Positions 1 to 6,594 of a stretch of 8,250 bases of DNA are shown here, piece by piece. Location: NCBI GenBank assembly GCA_030642335.1, contig DAOWNX010000027.1, positions 1 through 8,250 on the forward strand, read 5' to 3'. The DNA is from Caldisericota bacterium. GTDB lineage: Bacteria > Caldisericota > Caldisericia > Caldisericales > Caldisericaceae. The first letter of the stretch is position 1, and every line of letters starts with the position of its first letter. Below the pieces are notes generated by a model. It ran no database searches and was not told the origin of the DNA. It saw nothing but the letters and a program-made list of their open reading frames with translations. Both the position numbers and the translations under genes were made by a program.

Positions 1-17
1 AGTGTTATCACATCTGC

Positions 18-46
18 CATATAGCAATTATACTGGTATGTGTCAA
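18..46 (-). promoter_or_regulatory. Possible leftward promoter at the left edge
   Basis: Read on the minus strand, a consensus -35 hexamer TTGACA (46-41) is followed after 17 bases by TATATG (23-18), which matches TATAAT at four of six positions. It would start a transcript near position 11 running left out of the window, divergent from nurA. Nothing of the transcribed gene is visible. The -10 is weak, so the call is tentative. Confidence 0.3.
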
Positions 47-66
47 AAAATCAATGTTACATTCTA

Positions 67-95
67 TTGTAGTTATGCTATTGACTGGTTATAAA
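67..95 (+). promoter_or_regulatory. Weak candidate promoter for nurA-thiI
   Basis: TTGTAG (67-72), a 17-base spacer and TATAAA (90-95) have acceptable geometry and would give a leader of about 65 bases before nurA. The -35 is poor. A perfect TATAAT lies at 145-150 with TTTACT 17 bases upstream (122-127). A start from that one, near 157, would cut into the ribosome binding site at 155-160, so it is less attractive. Neither is strong. Confidence 0.25.
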
Positions 96-166
96 CTGAC
101 ACAAAGTTACTAAATAACTGATTTACTTCTTTTTGAAATTTTTCTATAATAAATAAGGAGAGTGAA

Positions 167-1306
167 ATGTTAAAAATTGAAAAAATAATGTCAGAAATGA
201 AAAATGCAGTAAAAGAGAGCAAAGATTTGCAGGTGATTAAAAAAGATCTTATTGAAAAAGCATTAGAAATCCTGAAAGATGTTTCAGCAAGTGAAATTGA
301 AACGAAGCGAAATTTTATGCATATTAATTTTCCCGTAGCTACACCTTTGAATAACCCTCTTGGCAAAATCCATGCTAAGGTAGATATGTGTAATTACATT
401 GTTGTTGCGACAGACGGATCAGAGATTCCTATTGACTTCGATTTCCCTCTTTATTACTATGTTGTTAATATAGGAGAAATCATTATTAAATATGGTGATG
501 CTCCTTATTTTTTTGCAAATTCAGTGCCCAAAATATTTTATAAGGAGAAGGATCTTTTTGTAGATATAGGCAAACAAAAAGTGATGATTAAAGGCGAATT
601 ATTAGATTCCAAAATGCTCTTGGAAGAGAGTATTTCGCTTTCTTCTCTTCTTGGAATGACAAAAAATGAAAATACTCCAATAATATCTCTTCTTGACGGA
701 ACATTAATTCAGTGGGAAGTAAAAGAGCGAAATGAGCAGTTCAAACAAAAATTTATCAATAGATTCCAGCTTCTCTTTCAAAAAAGTCAGGAGCTAAATA
801 TTCCTATTGCAGGTTATATAAGCGGATCTCGTTCACAAGATGTTATTGGTATAGTAAAGTTGCAAATTGCTAACAGTGAAAAAAATGCAAATAATGAAGA
901 TATAAAACAATTTGATATACTCCGGGATACTGATATCTTTAGCAGATTGCTTAAAAATGGCGAACGTTCTATACTATTTAAGAGCAATGCGCCAATTCTG
1001 CGTTATTATACTGCTCCAATATTTTTCTTTTATCTTAATGTGGGAAGCGAGATAGCAAGAGTAGAAATTCCCGCATTTGTAGCACAGGATAAACAAAAAA
1101 TTGACCTTTTGCACAAACTTTTATTGAGTCAGGCAGAAAAAGGAATGGGTTATCCTGTGGCACTCAAAGAGGCTCATGAACAGGCAGTGATACATAACCA
1201 CGAAAAATCATCGCTGCGACAAATTTTTAGCGAATTACTTCAAAAAGAAGGCGTAAGTATTCAAGAAAATTATAAATCTCTTTTCAAAAAAATGAGAGGT
1301 ATTTAA
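167..1306 (+). CDS. nurA: NurA-family DNA repair nuclease
   Basis: This 379-residue protein matches the NurA domain pattern. NurA is a Mn-dependent nuclease that works with the HerA translocase to resect DNA double-strand ends. Visible landmarks are ATDGSEI (residues 81-87, Asp83), an early conserved acidic motif; SLLDGTL (174-180, Asp177), the second; IAGYISGSRS (214-223); the RVEIPAFVAQD stretch near 298-308; and GYPVALKEAHEQAVI (328-342), whose His337 is the family's C-terminal metal-site histidine. These assignments come from recognising the pattern, not from an alignment. The N-terminal 45 residues are helical and charged. The ATG is preceded by AAGGAG (155-160) at good spacing. The stop overlaps the thiI start (TAATG), so the two are probably translationally coupled. 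No herA is visible; it may lie outside the window. A paralogous NurA-domain protein of other function is possible. Confidence 0.85.
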   Translation: MLKIEKIMSEMKNAVKESKDLQVIKKDLIEKALEILKDVSASEIETKRNFMHINFPVATPLNNPLGKIHAKVDMCNYIVVATDGSEIPIDFDFPLYYYVVNIGEIIIKYGDAPYFFANSVPKIFYKEKDLFVDIGKQKVMIKGELLDSKMLLEESISLSSLLGMTKNENTPIISLLDGTLIQWEVKERNEQFKQKFINRFQLLFQKSQELNIPIAGYISGSRSQDVIGIVKLQIANSEKNANNEDIKQFDILRDTDIFSRLLKNGERSILFKSNAPILRYYTAPIFFFYLNVGSEIARVEIPAFVAQDKQKIDLLHKLLLSQAEKGMGYPVALKEAHEQAVIHNHEKSSLRQIFSELLQKEGVSIQENYKSLFKKMRGI

Positions 1307-2409
1307 TGGAACATACAATTATATGCAGATTTGGAGAAATTGGAACTAAAGGACGAAAAGCACAAAACAGTATGAAGCGCAGATTGAAGGAACAAATTGA
1401 GAAACTGTTTAACGGCAGTAAAGTAGAGATTGTTGGCGGAAGACTTGTCGTATATACAAACTGGGATAATGTGAAAAAAATGAGCTATCTTCCAGGGATT
1501 GTTTCATTCAGTCCGGCTATAAAAATTGGTCACAACCTGAACGAAATTGAAAATACTGCTGTTCAATTAGTAAAAGATAAGCAAGTCGTTCAAGAGATTA
1601 AAAGCTTTGCAGTACGAGTTAAGCGACTTTATTTAGAATATCCGGTAAAAAGTCCTGACATAGAGCGTGTCGTGGGTGGTGCCATAAACGATGCGACCAA
1701 TCTAAATGTGGATTTAAAACATCCTGATCTTTTTATAGGCATCGAAATTTTACGTAACGGAACCTATCTTTATACTGATAAGTTTGTAGGAGTTGGTGGA
1801 CTTCCTGTCGGCGAGCAGGGAAGTGTTGTTGCTCTTCTTTCTGGTGGTATTGACTCGCCTGTCGCTGCTTTTCTTATGCTGAAAAGAGGTGCGCGAATTA
1901 CGTTTGTGCATTTTGTTACAAACAAAGGGGAAGAAGAGAAAGCACGGAAATTATATGAGCATTTTCTACTTTTTGATCACAAAACAAAATTTATACTCGT
2001 TCCGCACAATGAGTATCTGGATGATTTAAAAAAAATTCTCAAAAAATGCGATAAAGAACGCTATATTTGTGTTTTCTGCAAGAGAAGAATTCTTAATGTT
2101 GCAGTACACATTGCCAAAAAAATAAAAGCTGAAGGTGTCGTTACAGGTGATTCTTTGGGTCAGGTAGCAAGTCAGACACTCCGGAATATTCATATCATTC
2201 AAAAAGACATCGATTTCCCCATTTATAGGCCTCTCATTGGATTGGATAAGCTTGAAATTGGGAAAATTGCCAGTTACATTGGCACATATGATATCTCTAT
2301 CTCTACAAACTCTCAATGCCAGTTTGTACCTAAATATCCAATCATAAAAGGAAATGAAGAAGAAGTTGAGAAACTAAGTGCAATTATCGATGAAGAAATC
2401 GAAACCTAA
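1306..2409 (+). CDS. thiI: tRNA 4-thiouridine synthase ThiI (rhodanese-less, CxxC type)
   Basis: This 367-residue tRNA sulfurtransferase adenylates U8 of tRNA and replaces its oxygen with sulfur; some family members also serve thiamine thiazole synthesis. The domains run in order: N-terminal ferredoxin-like part with EIGTKGRKAQ (11-20), THUMP RNA-binding domain (about 60-165), and a PP-loop ATP pyrophosphatase with LSGGIDSPVA (178-187). Further motifs are CVFCKRR (255-261), TGDSLGQVASQTL (280-292) and CQFVPKYP (338-345). There is no C-terminal rhodanese domain, so the catalytic cysteine of the E. coli-type enzyme is absent. Instead Cys255, Cys258 and Cys338 resemble the three-cysteine set of archaeal-type ThiI that binds an iron-sulfur cluster. 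The start overlaps the nurA stop by one base, with AGAGGT (1295-1300) as its ribosome site inside nurA. The hairpin at 2532-2554 probably ends the transcript. Confidence 0.93.
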   Translation: MEHTIICRFGEIGTKGRKAQNSMKRRLKEQIEKLFNGSKVEIVGGRLVVYTNWDNVKKMSYLPGIVSFSPAIKIGHNLNEIENTAVQLVKDKQVVQEIKSFAVRVKRLYLEYPVKSPDIERVVGGAINDATNLNVDLKHPDLFIGIEILRNGTYLYTDKFVGVGGLPVGEQGSVVALLSGGIDSPVAAFLMLKRGARITFVHFVTNKGEEEKARKLYEHFLLFDHKTKFILVPHNEYLDDLKKILKKCDKERYICVFCKRRILNVAVHIAKKIKAEGVVTGDSLGQVASQTLRNIHIIQKDIDFPIYRPLIGLDKLEIGKIASYIGTYDISISTNSQCQFVPKYPIIKGNEEEVEKLSAIIDEEIET

Positions 2410-2461
2410 TATTTTATGTATATGCAATTTTTACACATTTCACTTTAATATACAATGGCTC

Positions 2462-2522
2462 AACGCTCTGTAAATTTAAATATTTGCACTCAATATTTAT
2501 CTCTAACAGATTATTGAGCGTT
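2462..2522 (+). repeat. Long-range inverted repeats in the thiI 3' region
   Basis: AACGCTC (2462-2468) can pair with GAGCGTT (2516-2522). In a competing register GCTCAA (2458-2463) pairs with TTGAGC (2514-2519), and CTCAATA (2489-2495) with TATTGAG (2512-2518). The pairings are mutually exclusive because they share 2514-2518. The loops are long and AT-rich, so stability is doubtful. It lies between the thiI stop and the terminator, and no protein gene is apparent in 2410-2520 on either strand. Confidence 0.3.
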
Positions 2523-2523
2523 A

Positions 2524-2631
2524 GAAACAGAAAAGCCCCCGGGGGAGGGGCTTTATTTGTTGTTTAATATTCCTTAAAAAGGAGGAAGAAAATGAAAGTT
2601 TTTACAAACTTTCAGCTTATTCTCATAAGCC
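2524..2631 (-). ncRNA. Candidate small regulatory RNA at the end of the opp operon
   Basis: I recognise no known RNA family. Read on the minus strand from about 2631, the predicted RNA of about 107 nt has these parts in order. Hairpin 1 pairs GCUUAU (2630-2625) with AUAAGC (2620-2615) around a GAGA loop. Hairpin 2 pairs UGAAAGUUU (2614-2606) with AAACUUUCA (2601-2593) around GUAA. Then come the CU-rich stretch UUUUCUUCCUCCUUUUU (2592-2576), an A-rich linker (2575-2555), and a GC-rich terminator (2554-2532) with a U-rich tail. Both loops are GNRA tetraloops only on this strand; the plus strand would give UUAC and UCUC. A consensus promoter sits so that the start falls at the base of hairpin 1. 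The gene begins about 90 bases after the oppF stop, with no other terminator between, so operon readthrough could also feed it. The CU-rich stretch looks like a seed that masks ribosome binding sites. Transcription is inferred. Confidence 0.6.
2532..2554. terminator. Bidirectional rho-independent terminator
   Basis: An 8-bp stem, AAAGCCCC (2532-2539) with GGGGCTTT (2547-2554), closes a 7-base loop. On the plus strand it is followed by ATTTGTTGTTT and would end the nurA-thiI transcript. On the minus strand it is followed by TTCTGTTTCT after the last stem base, with a U-run beginning inside the stem, and would end the small RNA and any readthrough from oppF. Such shared terminators are common between convergent genes. 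Confidence 0.85.
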
Positions 2632-2636
2632 AAACT

Positions 2637-2664
2637 ATTATATGGATTTTATCATCCATGTCAA
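2637..2664 (-). promoter_or_regulatory. Consensus sigma-70-type promoter of the small RNA
   Basis: On the minus strand TTGACA (2664-2659) and TATAAT (2642-2637) are both perfect consensus hexamers separated by 16 bases. The DNA upstream (2665-2700) is nearly all A and T with long A and T runs, as in UP elements. A start 6-7 bases after the -10 falls at 2631-2630 (GG), exactly at the foot of hairpin 1. It is the best promoter match I found in the window, and no protein gene lies immediately after it. Confidence 0.7.
2642..2659. promoter_or_regulatory. Inverted repeat filling the promoter spacer (possible operator)
   Basis: ATGGAT (2642-2647) and ATCCAT (2654-2659) form a perfect 6-bp inverted repeat with a 6-base centre. 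It spans the spacer and touches the inner edge of both promoter hexamers. A dimeric repressor bound here would block RNA polymerase, so the site is a plausible operator. No candidate regulator is encoded in the window. Chance occurrence in AT-rich DNA cannot be excluded. Confidence 0.35.
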
Positions 2665-2718
2665 TACTTTAAACTCATTTTTTTAAAAAATTTATAAATT
2701 ATCAAAAATATTCGCTAA

Positions 2719-3708
2719 TTAATAAAGATGACAGGCTACAAAATGGTTTGTTTCTTTTTCTTCTAACTTAGGTTCTATTTCTTCGCATATTTTTTTCGCA
2801 TATTTACAGCGTGGCCTGAATCTACAGCCCTTAGGGAGATTTATATTACTTGAAATATCGCCTTCCAGCACGATTCTAGCCCGCTTTTTTTCTGCTTGAG
2901 GATCCGGAATTGGCACTGCTGTCATTAAAGCCTGAGTATATGGATGAAGTGGATGTTTATAGATTTCATTACTTGGAGCAGTTTCCATAATTCGGCCAAG
3001 ATACATCACGGCAATATTATCGCTGATATGTTTTACCATCGCAATGTCATGTGAAATAAATAGATAGGTGAGTCCAAATTGTTCTTGTAGGTCTTCAAAA
3101 GTATTAATTATTTGAGCTTGAATAGATACATCAAGAGCAGATACGGGCTCATCACAAACAATAAATTGTGGTTCAACTGCCAATGCTCTTGCAAGACCTA
3201 TTCTTTGCCGTTGACCGCCACTAAATTCATGGGGAAACCTATTTAAGTGCTCAGGGTTAAGTCCAATAATATTTAGTAATTCGCTTGCTCTCTCTCTTCT
3301 CTTCTCAGGAGTGTAAAGATTATGAATTTCCATCGGCTCTGTGACAATTTCTTCGACAGTAAGCCGCGGATCAAGAGAAGCATATGGATCCTGAAAAATC
3401 ATTTGGATTTCTTTTCGGACCTTTTGCATTTTATTTTCACTAAAATTAGTTATATCCATTCCATTAAAAATAATTTGTCCACTGGTGGGTTTATACAATC
3501 GAATTATTGTTCTCCCTACAGTTGTCTTACCACTTCCAGTTTCTCCTACAAGACCAAGAGTTTCCCCTTTTTTGACATTAAAACTTACCTCATCAATCGC
3601 TTTTACAAAAACAGTTTCTTTCTTCAAAAAACCGCCTCTTTTTATCGGGAAATATTTTTTTAAGCGTTTAACTTGAAGAATTGGTCCATCAATTGTTTTG
3701 ACATTCAT
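2719..3708 (-). CDS. oppF: Oligopeptide ABC transporter ATP-binding protein OppF
   Basis: This cytoplasmic ATPase of 329 residues pairs with OppD to power peptide import. It shows Walker A GETGSGKT (55-62), Q-loop Gln106, signature FSGGQRQR (162-169), Walker B QFIVCDEP (181-188), D-loop ALD (191-193) and switch His220. The C-terminal oligopeptide/dipeptide transporter extension carries Cys295, Cys301, Cys308 and Cys326. The ATG at 3708 is chosen because it shares a base with the oppD stop (TGATG) and has AAGGAG six bases upstream. A longer open frame reaches 3756 but would overlap oppD by 49 bases and place the ribosome site inside the gene. The GTG at 3711 is a less likely alternative. It is the last protein gene of the operon; no terminator lies between its stop and the small RNA promoter. 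Confidence 0.94.
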   Translation of the reverse strand: MNVKTIDGPILQVKRLKKYFPIKRGGFLKKETVFVKAIDEVSFNVKKGETLGLVGETGSGKTTVGRTIIRLYKPTSGQIIFNGMDITNFSENKMQKVRKEIQMIFQDPYASLDPRLTVEEIVTEPMEIHNLYTPEKRRERASELLNIIGLNPEHLNRFPHEFSGGQRQRIGLARALAVEPQFIVCDEPVSALDVSIQAQIINTFEDLQEQFGLTYLFISHDIAMVKHISDNIAVMYLGRIMETAPSNEIYKHPLHPYTQALMTAVPIPDPQAEKKRARIVLEGDISSNINLPKGCRFRPRCKYAKKICEEIEPKLEEKETNHFVACHLY

Positions 3709-4709
3709 CACATGCTCCTTTTTGTTCGAGGTGCTCTTGAATCCATTAGCCAGCATGCTATTTTATGTCCCTTTTGTGGTTCAAAAAAAGGTGGTTTTTT
3801 CTGGAAACATATCTGCATTGCATAATCACACCTCAATGCAAAAGGACATCCTTTGGGGGGTGATAAAAGATCTGGTGGCAAACCAGGTATTGTCGTAAGT
3901 CTCTCTTTTTCTTCTTCATTAATTTTAGGCACAGCTTTCATTAATCCCCAGGTATACGGATGCATCGGTTTGTTATATATCTGCATGTCAGTTCCTTCTT
4001 CCATTATTAATCCTGCATACATCACAAGTACCCTACTGCATAAACCTGCTACCACAGCAAGGTTATGTGTAATCAGGACTATCGACGAATTTAATTTGGT
4101 CTTTAAATCGTTGAGGAGGTTCAATATTTGAGCCTGAATTGTAACATCAAGAGATGTAGTTGGCTCATCCGCAATGATTATTTTCGGATCACAGGAAATT
4201 GCAATTGCCGCCATCACTCTTTGTCTCATTCCTCCGCTTAATTGATGAGGGTATCGATTAATGACTTCTTCGGGAGATTTTATATGCACCATATCAAGCA
4301 ACTCAATTGCTTTTTCTTTTGCCTGTTTTTTTGTTATTTCCTGATGAAGCAGTAGCGTTTCCATTATTTGATATCCAATGGAAAAAACAGGGTTCAAAGA
4401 TGTCATTGGATCTTGAAAAATCATCGAGATTTCATTGCCACGCACGTTTCTCATTTCTTTTTCACTGGATTCTAAAAGGTTTTTCCTGTCAAGGTAGACA
4501 GATCCAGAAACAATTTTGCCTGGTGGATCTGGAATTAATCGCATAATAGATAATCCTGTTACAGACTTTCCGCATCCAGATTCTCCTACAAGCCCGATAG
4601 CTTCGCCCGGATAAATTTCAAAAGAAATTCCCCTAACTGCCTGTACAATTCCTGCATATGTAAGAAACTGTGTTGTAAGATTTTCAACTTTTAGTATTGG
4701 TTTTGTCAT
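3708..4709 (-). CDS. oppD: Oligopeptide ABC transporter ATP-binding protein OppD
   Basis: This is the second ATPase subunit (333 residues) of the peptide importer. All nucleotide-binding motifs are intact: Walker A GESGCGKS (42-49), Q-loop Gln99, signature LSGGMRQR (157-164), Walker B KIIIADEP (176-183) with Glu182, D-loop SLD (186-188) where ALD is usual, and switch His215. The C-terminal extension has Cys288, Cys294, Cys301 and Cys319. The order after the permeases and the presence of a second, different ATPase gene downstream support OppD rather than OppF. The start ATG is 11 bases after the oppC stop. The strong AGGAGG site overlaps that stop (TAGGAGG), which suggests coupled translation. 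Dipeptide-type DppD is an alternative name; the OppA partner favours oligopeptides. Confidence 0.93.
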   Translation of the reverse strand: MTKPILKVENLTTQFLTYAGIVQAVRGISFEIYPGEAIGLVGESGCGKSVTGLSIMRLIPDPPGKIVSGSVYLDRKNLLESSEKEMRNVRGNEISMIFQDPMTSLNPVFSIGYQIMETLLLHQEITKKQAKEKAIELLDMVHIKSPEEVINRYPHQLSGGMRQRVMAAIAISCDPKIIIADEPTTSLDVTIQAQILNLLNDLKTKLNSSIVLITHNLAVVAGLCSRVLVMYAGLIMEEGTDMQIYNKPMHPYTWGLMKAVPKINEEEKERLTTIPGLPPDLLSPPKGCPFALRCDYAMQICFQKKPPFFEPQKGHKIACWLMDSRAPRTKRSM

Positions 4710-4720
4710 TCCTTCTCCTC

Positions 4721-5632
4721 CTATTTTCTGAGTCGTGGATCCAAAGCATCTCTTAAGCCGTCACCAAGGAAATTAAACGATAACATTGTTAATGAAATAA
4801 AAATTGCTGGTATAAAGAGAAGCCCGGGATGAGATCGAAAACCCTGTACGCCATCTGATGCTAACACGCCCCAGCTGGCCATTGGAGCAGAAACGCCAAG
4901 CCCAATAAAACTCAAGAATGCCTCAAAGAAAATTGCATTTGGAATAAGAAGAGTTGCAGTAATAATAATTGGCCCCATTGTGTTTGGAATGAGATGTTTT
5001 GTTAGGATCCTTCGCTTACTTGCTCCTAAAGCACGAGCAGCCAGTGTAAATTCCTGCTCTTTTAAACTTAAGACCTGTCCTCGGACTATTCTCGCCATTC
5101 CAACCCAATAAGCAATTCCAAGTGCAATAAATACATTTGTAAGACCAGGCCGGAGTATTACCATGAGAAGTATAACAATAAGAAGTACGGGAATACTGTA
5201 AAAAATATCAACAATCCTCATCATAATGTTATCGGTTTTTCCACCAATAAATCCAGAAATTCCACCATAAAAAACTCCGATAAAAAAACTAATAAATGCT
5301 GCCACAAAACCAACAGCAAGAGATATACGTGCTCCAAATGCAATTCGCGTAAAAACATCTCTTCCAATTGCATCGGTGCCAAATAGATGCGTTTTTGACA
5401 TAGACGCATAACAATTTGTTAGTTCAGTTTGGTCATACTTATAAGGAGAAAGTAGGGGGGCCAAAATAGCGAATAAAAGCAATAAGATTATCATCACAAG
5501 CCCGACCATTGCCAATTTATTTTTCTTTAATCTTCTCCATGCATCTTTCCAATAACCTACTGGTGGTCTCACAAATTCCTTTATTCCTAATTCTTCTTTT
5601 TTTATAGGTGTAAAAAGTTTTTTCTCGTTCAT
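4721..5632 (-). CDS. oppC: Oligopeptide ABC transporter permease OppC
   Basis: This inner-membrane permease (303 residues) forms the translocation channel with OppB. An N-terminal cytoplasmic segment (1-39) leads into the first membrane helix (about 40-62). The family motif HLFGTDAIGRDVFTR (82-96) follows, then the core domain with further helices near 100-124, 143-161, 165-180, 218-240 and 270-291. The EAA loop that contacts the ATPases is AARALGASKRRILTKHLIPN (198-217). I chose the ATG at 5632 because it follows the oppB stop by 7 bases and has an AGGGA ribosome site overlapping that TAG. The open frame extends to 5698, but this would add 22 residues inside oppB without a good ribosome site. 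The protein ends in DALDPRLRK, typical of the family. Confidence 0.93.
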   Translation of the reverse strand: MNEKKLFTPIKKEELGIKEFVRPPVGYWKDAWRRLKKNKLAMVGLVMIILLLLFAILAPLLSPYKYDQTELTNCYASMSKTHLFGTDAIGRDVFTRIAFGARISLAVGFVAAFISFFIGVFYGGISGFIGGKTDNIMMRIVDIFYSIPVLLIVILLMVILRPGLTNVFIALGIAYWVGMARIVRGQVLSLKEQEFTLAARALGASKRRILTKHLIPNTMGPIIITATLLIPNAIFFEAFLSFIGLGVSAPMASWGVLASDGVQGFRSHPGLLFIPAIFISLTMLSFNFLGDGLRDALDPRLRK

Positions 5633-5639
5633 ATCTTCC

Positions 5640-6566
5640 CTACTTTTTTTCTTCATATGTAATCCTTGGATCAAGAAATGCATAAAGAATATCAACAATA
5701 AAGTTTGCAGTTACCAAAAAAAATGCATAAAATATTGTTGTCCCAAGGATTACTGTGTAATCTCTATCATAGATAGCTGTAACATAATATTTTCCAAGAC
5801 CGGGAATAAAAAATAGTCTTTCAATGATAAAGCTACCAGTGAAAATTGCAGCAATCATCGGTCCCATATAAGTAACGACCGGAAGGATTGCATTTTTCAG
5901 TGCATGCATTGTAATAACTCTAAATTCTGAAATGCCTTTAGATCTTGCTGTCTTAATATAATCCTGACTCAATACGTCTAACATGCTAGATCTGGTTAAC
6001 CTTGCTATATATGCTGTTGGGTATGCAGCAAGTGTAATTGCGGGAAGAATCATATACCGAAATCCACCCCATCCTGCAATTGGCAATATTTTAAACTTTA
6101 ACCCAAAAAAATACATAAATACAGTTGCTAAAATAAAACTAGGAACAGAGATTCCAATTAGAGAGAAAAACATTACAGTATTGTCCTGCCAGAAGTTTTG
6201 TCGATAAGCAGATATTATTCCAGCCGGTAGGCCAAGTATGATCGAAAGTAATACAGCAAGAAAACCAATTGTAGCCGAAACTGGAAAACCTTTTCTTATG
6301 ATATCATTGACAGTCAGAGCATCATATCTAAATGAAGGACCTAGATCACCCTTCATGAGATTACCCATATAAAATGCATATTGTTTCCACAGTGGATCAT
6401 CAAAATGATATTTTTCCTCAAGTCTTTGTAAAATTACATCGGGAACCTTTTTTTCTTTTGTAAAAGGACCGCCAGGAATTGCCTTTGCCAAAAAAAAGGT
6501 TAGTGACGAAACAACCACAAGGACAAGTATCATCGAAAATATTCTATTTATAATATATTTTTTCAT
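5640..6566 (-). CDS. oppB: Oligopeptide ABC transporter permease OppB
   Basis: This is the first permease subunit (308 residues). It begins MKKYIINRIF, followed by a membrane helix (about 10-30), which is the usual start of OppB/DppB proteins. The conserved periplasmic-side stretch GDLGPSF (73-79) follows, then helices near 97-120, 131-155, 170-190, 226-247 and 273-297. The EAA loop is DYIKTARSKGISEFRVITMHALKN (202-225), and the C-terminus carries LDPRI (298-302). The ATG has a GGAG site six bases upstream. It lies 63 bases after oppA, separated by a strong hairpin, so its expression may be lower than that of the binding protein. Length and motifs are normal and no damage is seen. Confidence 0.93.
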   Translation of the reverse strand: MKKYIINRIFSMILVLVVVSSLTFFLAKAIPGGPFTKEKKVPDVILQRLEEKYHFDDPLWKQYAFYMGNLMKGDLGPSFRYDALTVNDIIRKGFPVSATIGFLAVLLSIILGLPAGIISAYRQNFWQDNTVMFFSLIGISVPSFILATVFMYFFGLKFKILPIAGWGGFRYMILPAITLAAYPTAYIARLTRSSMLDVLSQDYIKTARSKGISEFRVITMHALKNAILPVVTYMGPMIAAIFTGSFIIERLFFIPGLGKYYVTAIYDRDYTVILGTTIFYAFFLVTANFIVDILYAFLDPRITYEEKK

Positions 6567-6582
6567 ATTTTTCTCCGCTCCG

Positions 6583-6589
6583 CTTCCTC
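6583..6589 (-). promoter_or_regulatory. Purine-rich leader site complementary to the small RNA
   Basis: GAGGAAG in the oppA-oppB intercistronic leader pairs perfectly with CUUCCUC of the candidate small RNA (2588-2582). It lies about 17 bases upstream of the oppB start and may be an upstream part of the ribosome-loading region. Seven base pairs of purine-rich sequence are weak evidence alone. Confidence 0.2.
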
Positions 6590-6594
6590 AAGAG

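Noticed and set aside
145..150. Perfect TATAAT just before nurA as its -10
   Set aside because: The transcript would start at about 157, inside the ribosome binding site, leaving too short a leader. It may be chance in AT-rich DNA.
73..366. A 97-codon minus-strand frame over the start of nurA
   Set aside because: It is antisense to nurA, has low-complexity Phe/Ser/Ile composition and shows no family motif.
2026..2316. A 96-codon minus-strand frame inside thiI
   Set aside because: It is fully antisense to conserved ThiI motifs and shows no recognisable domain.
2592..2672. A 26-codon plus-strand reading frame (MKVFTNFQLILISQTIIW...) with an ideal AGGAGG site upstream
   Set aside because: It lies just after the thiI terminator with no plus-strand promoter in sight. 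The apparent ribosome site and start codon are the antisense of the small RNA's CU-rich seed, and the frame is overlaid on the RNA hairpins and promoter. A hydrophobic micropeptide is not impossible, but the RNA explains the sequence better.
3709..3756. N-terminal extension of oppF
   Set aside because: The extra 16 residues would overlap oppD. The TGATG junction and the AAGGAG site point to the ATG at 3708.
5633..5698. N-terminal extension of oppC
   Set aside because: It would overlap the oppB C-terminus by 59 bases. The ATG at 5632 has a proper ribosome site overlapping the oppB stop.
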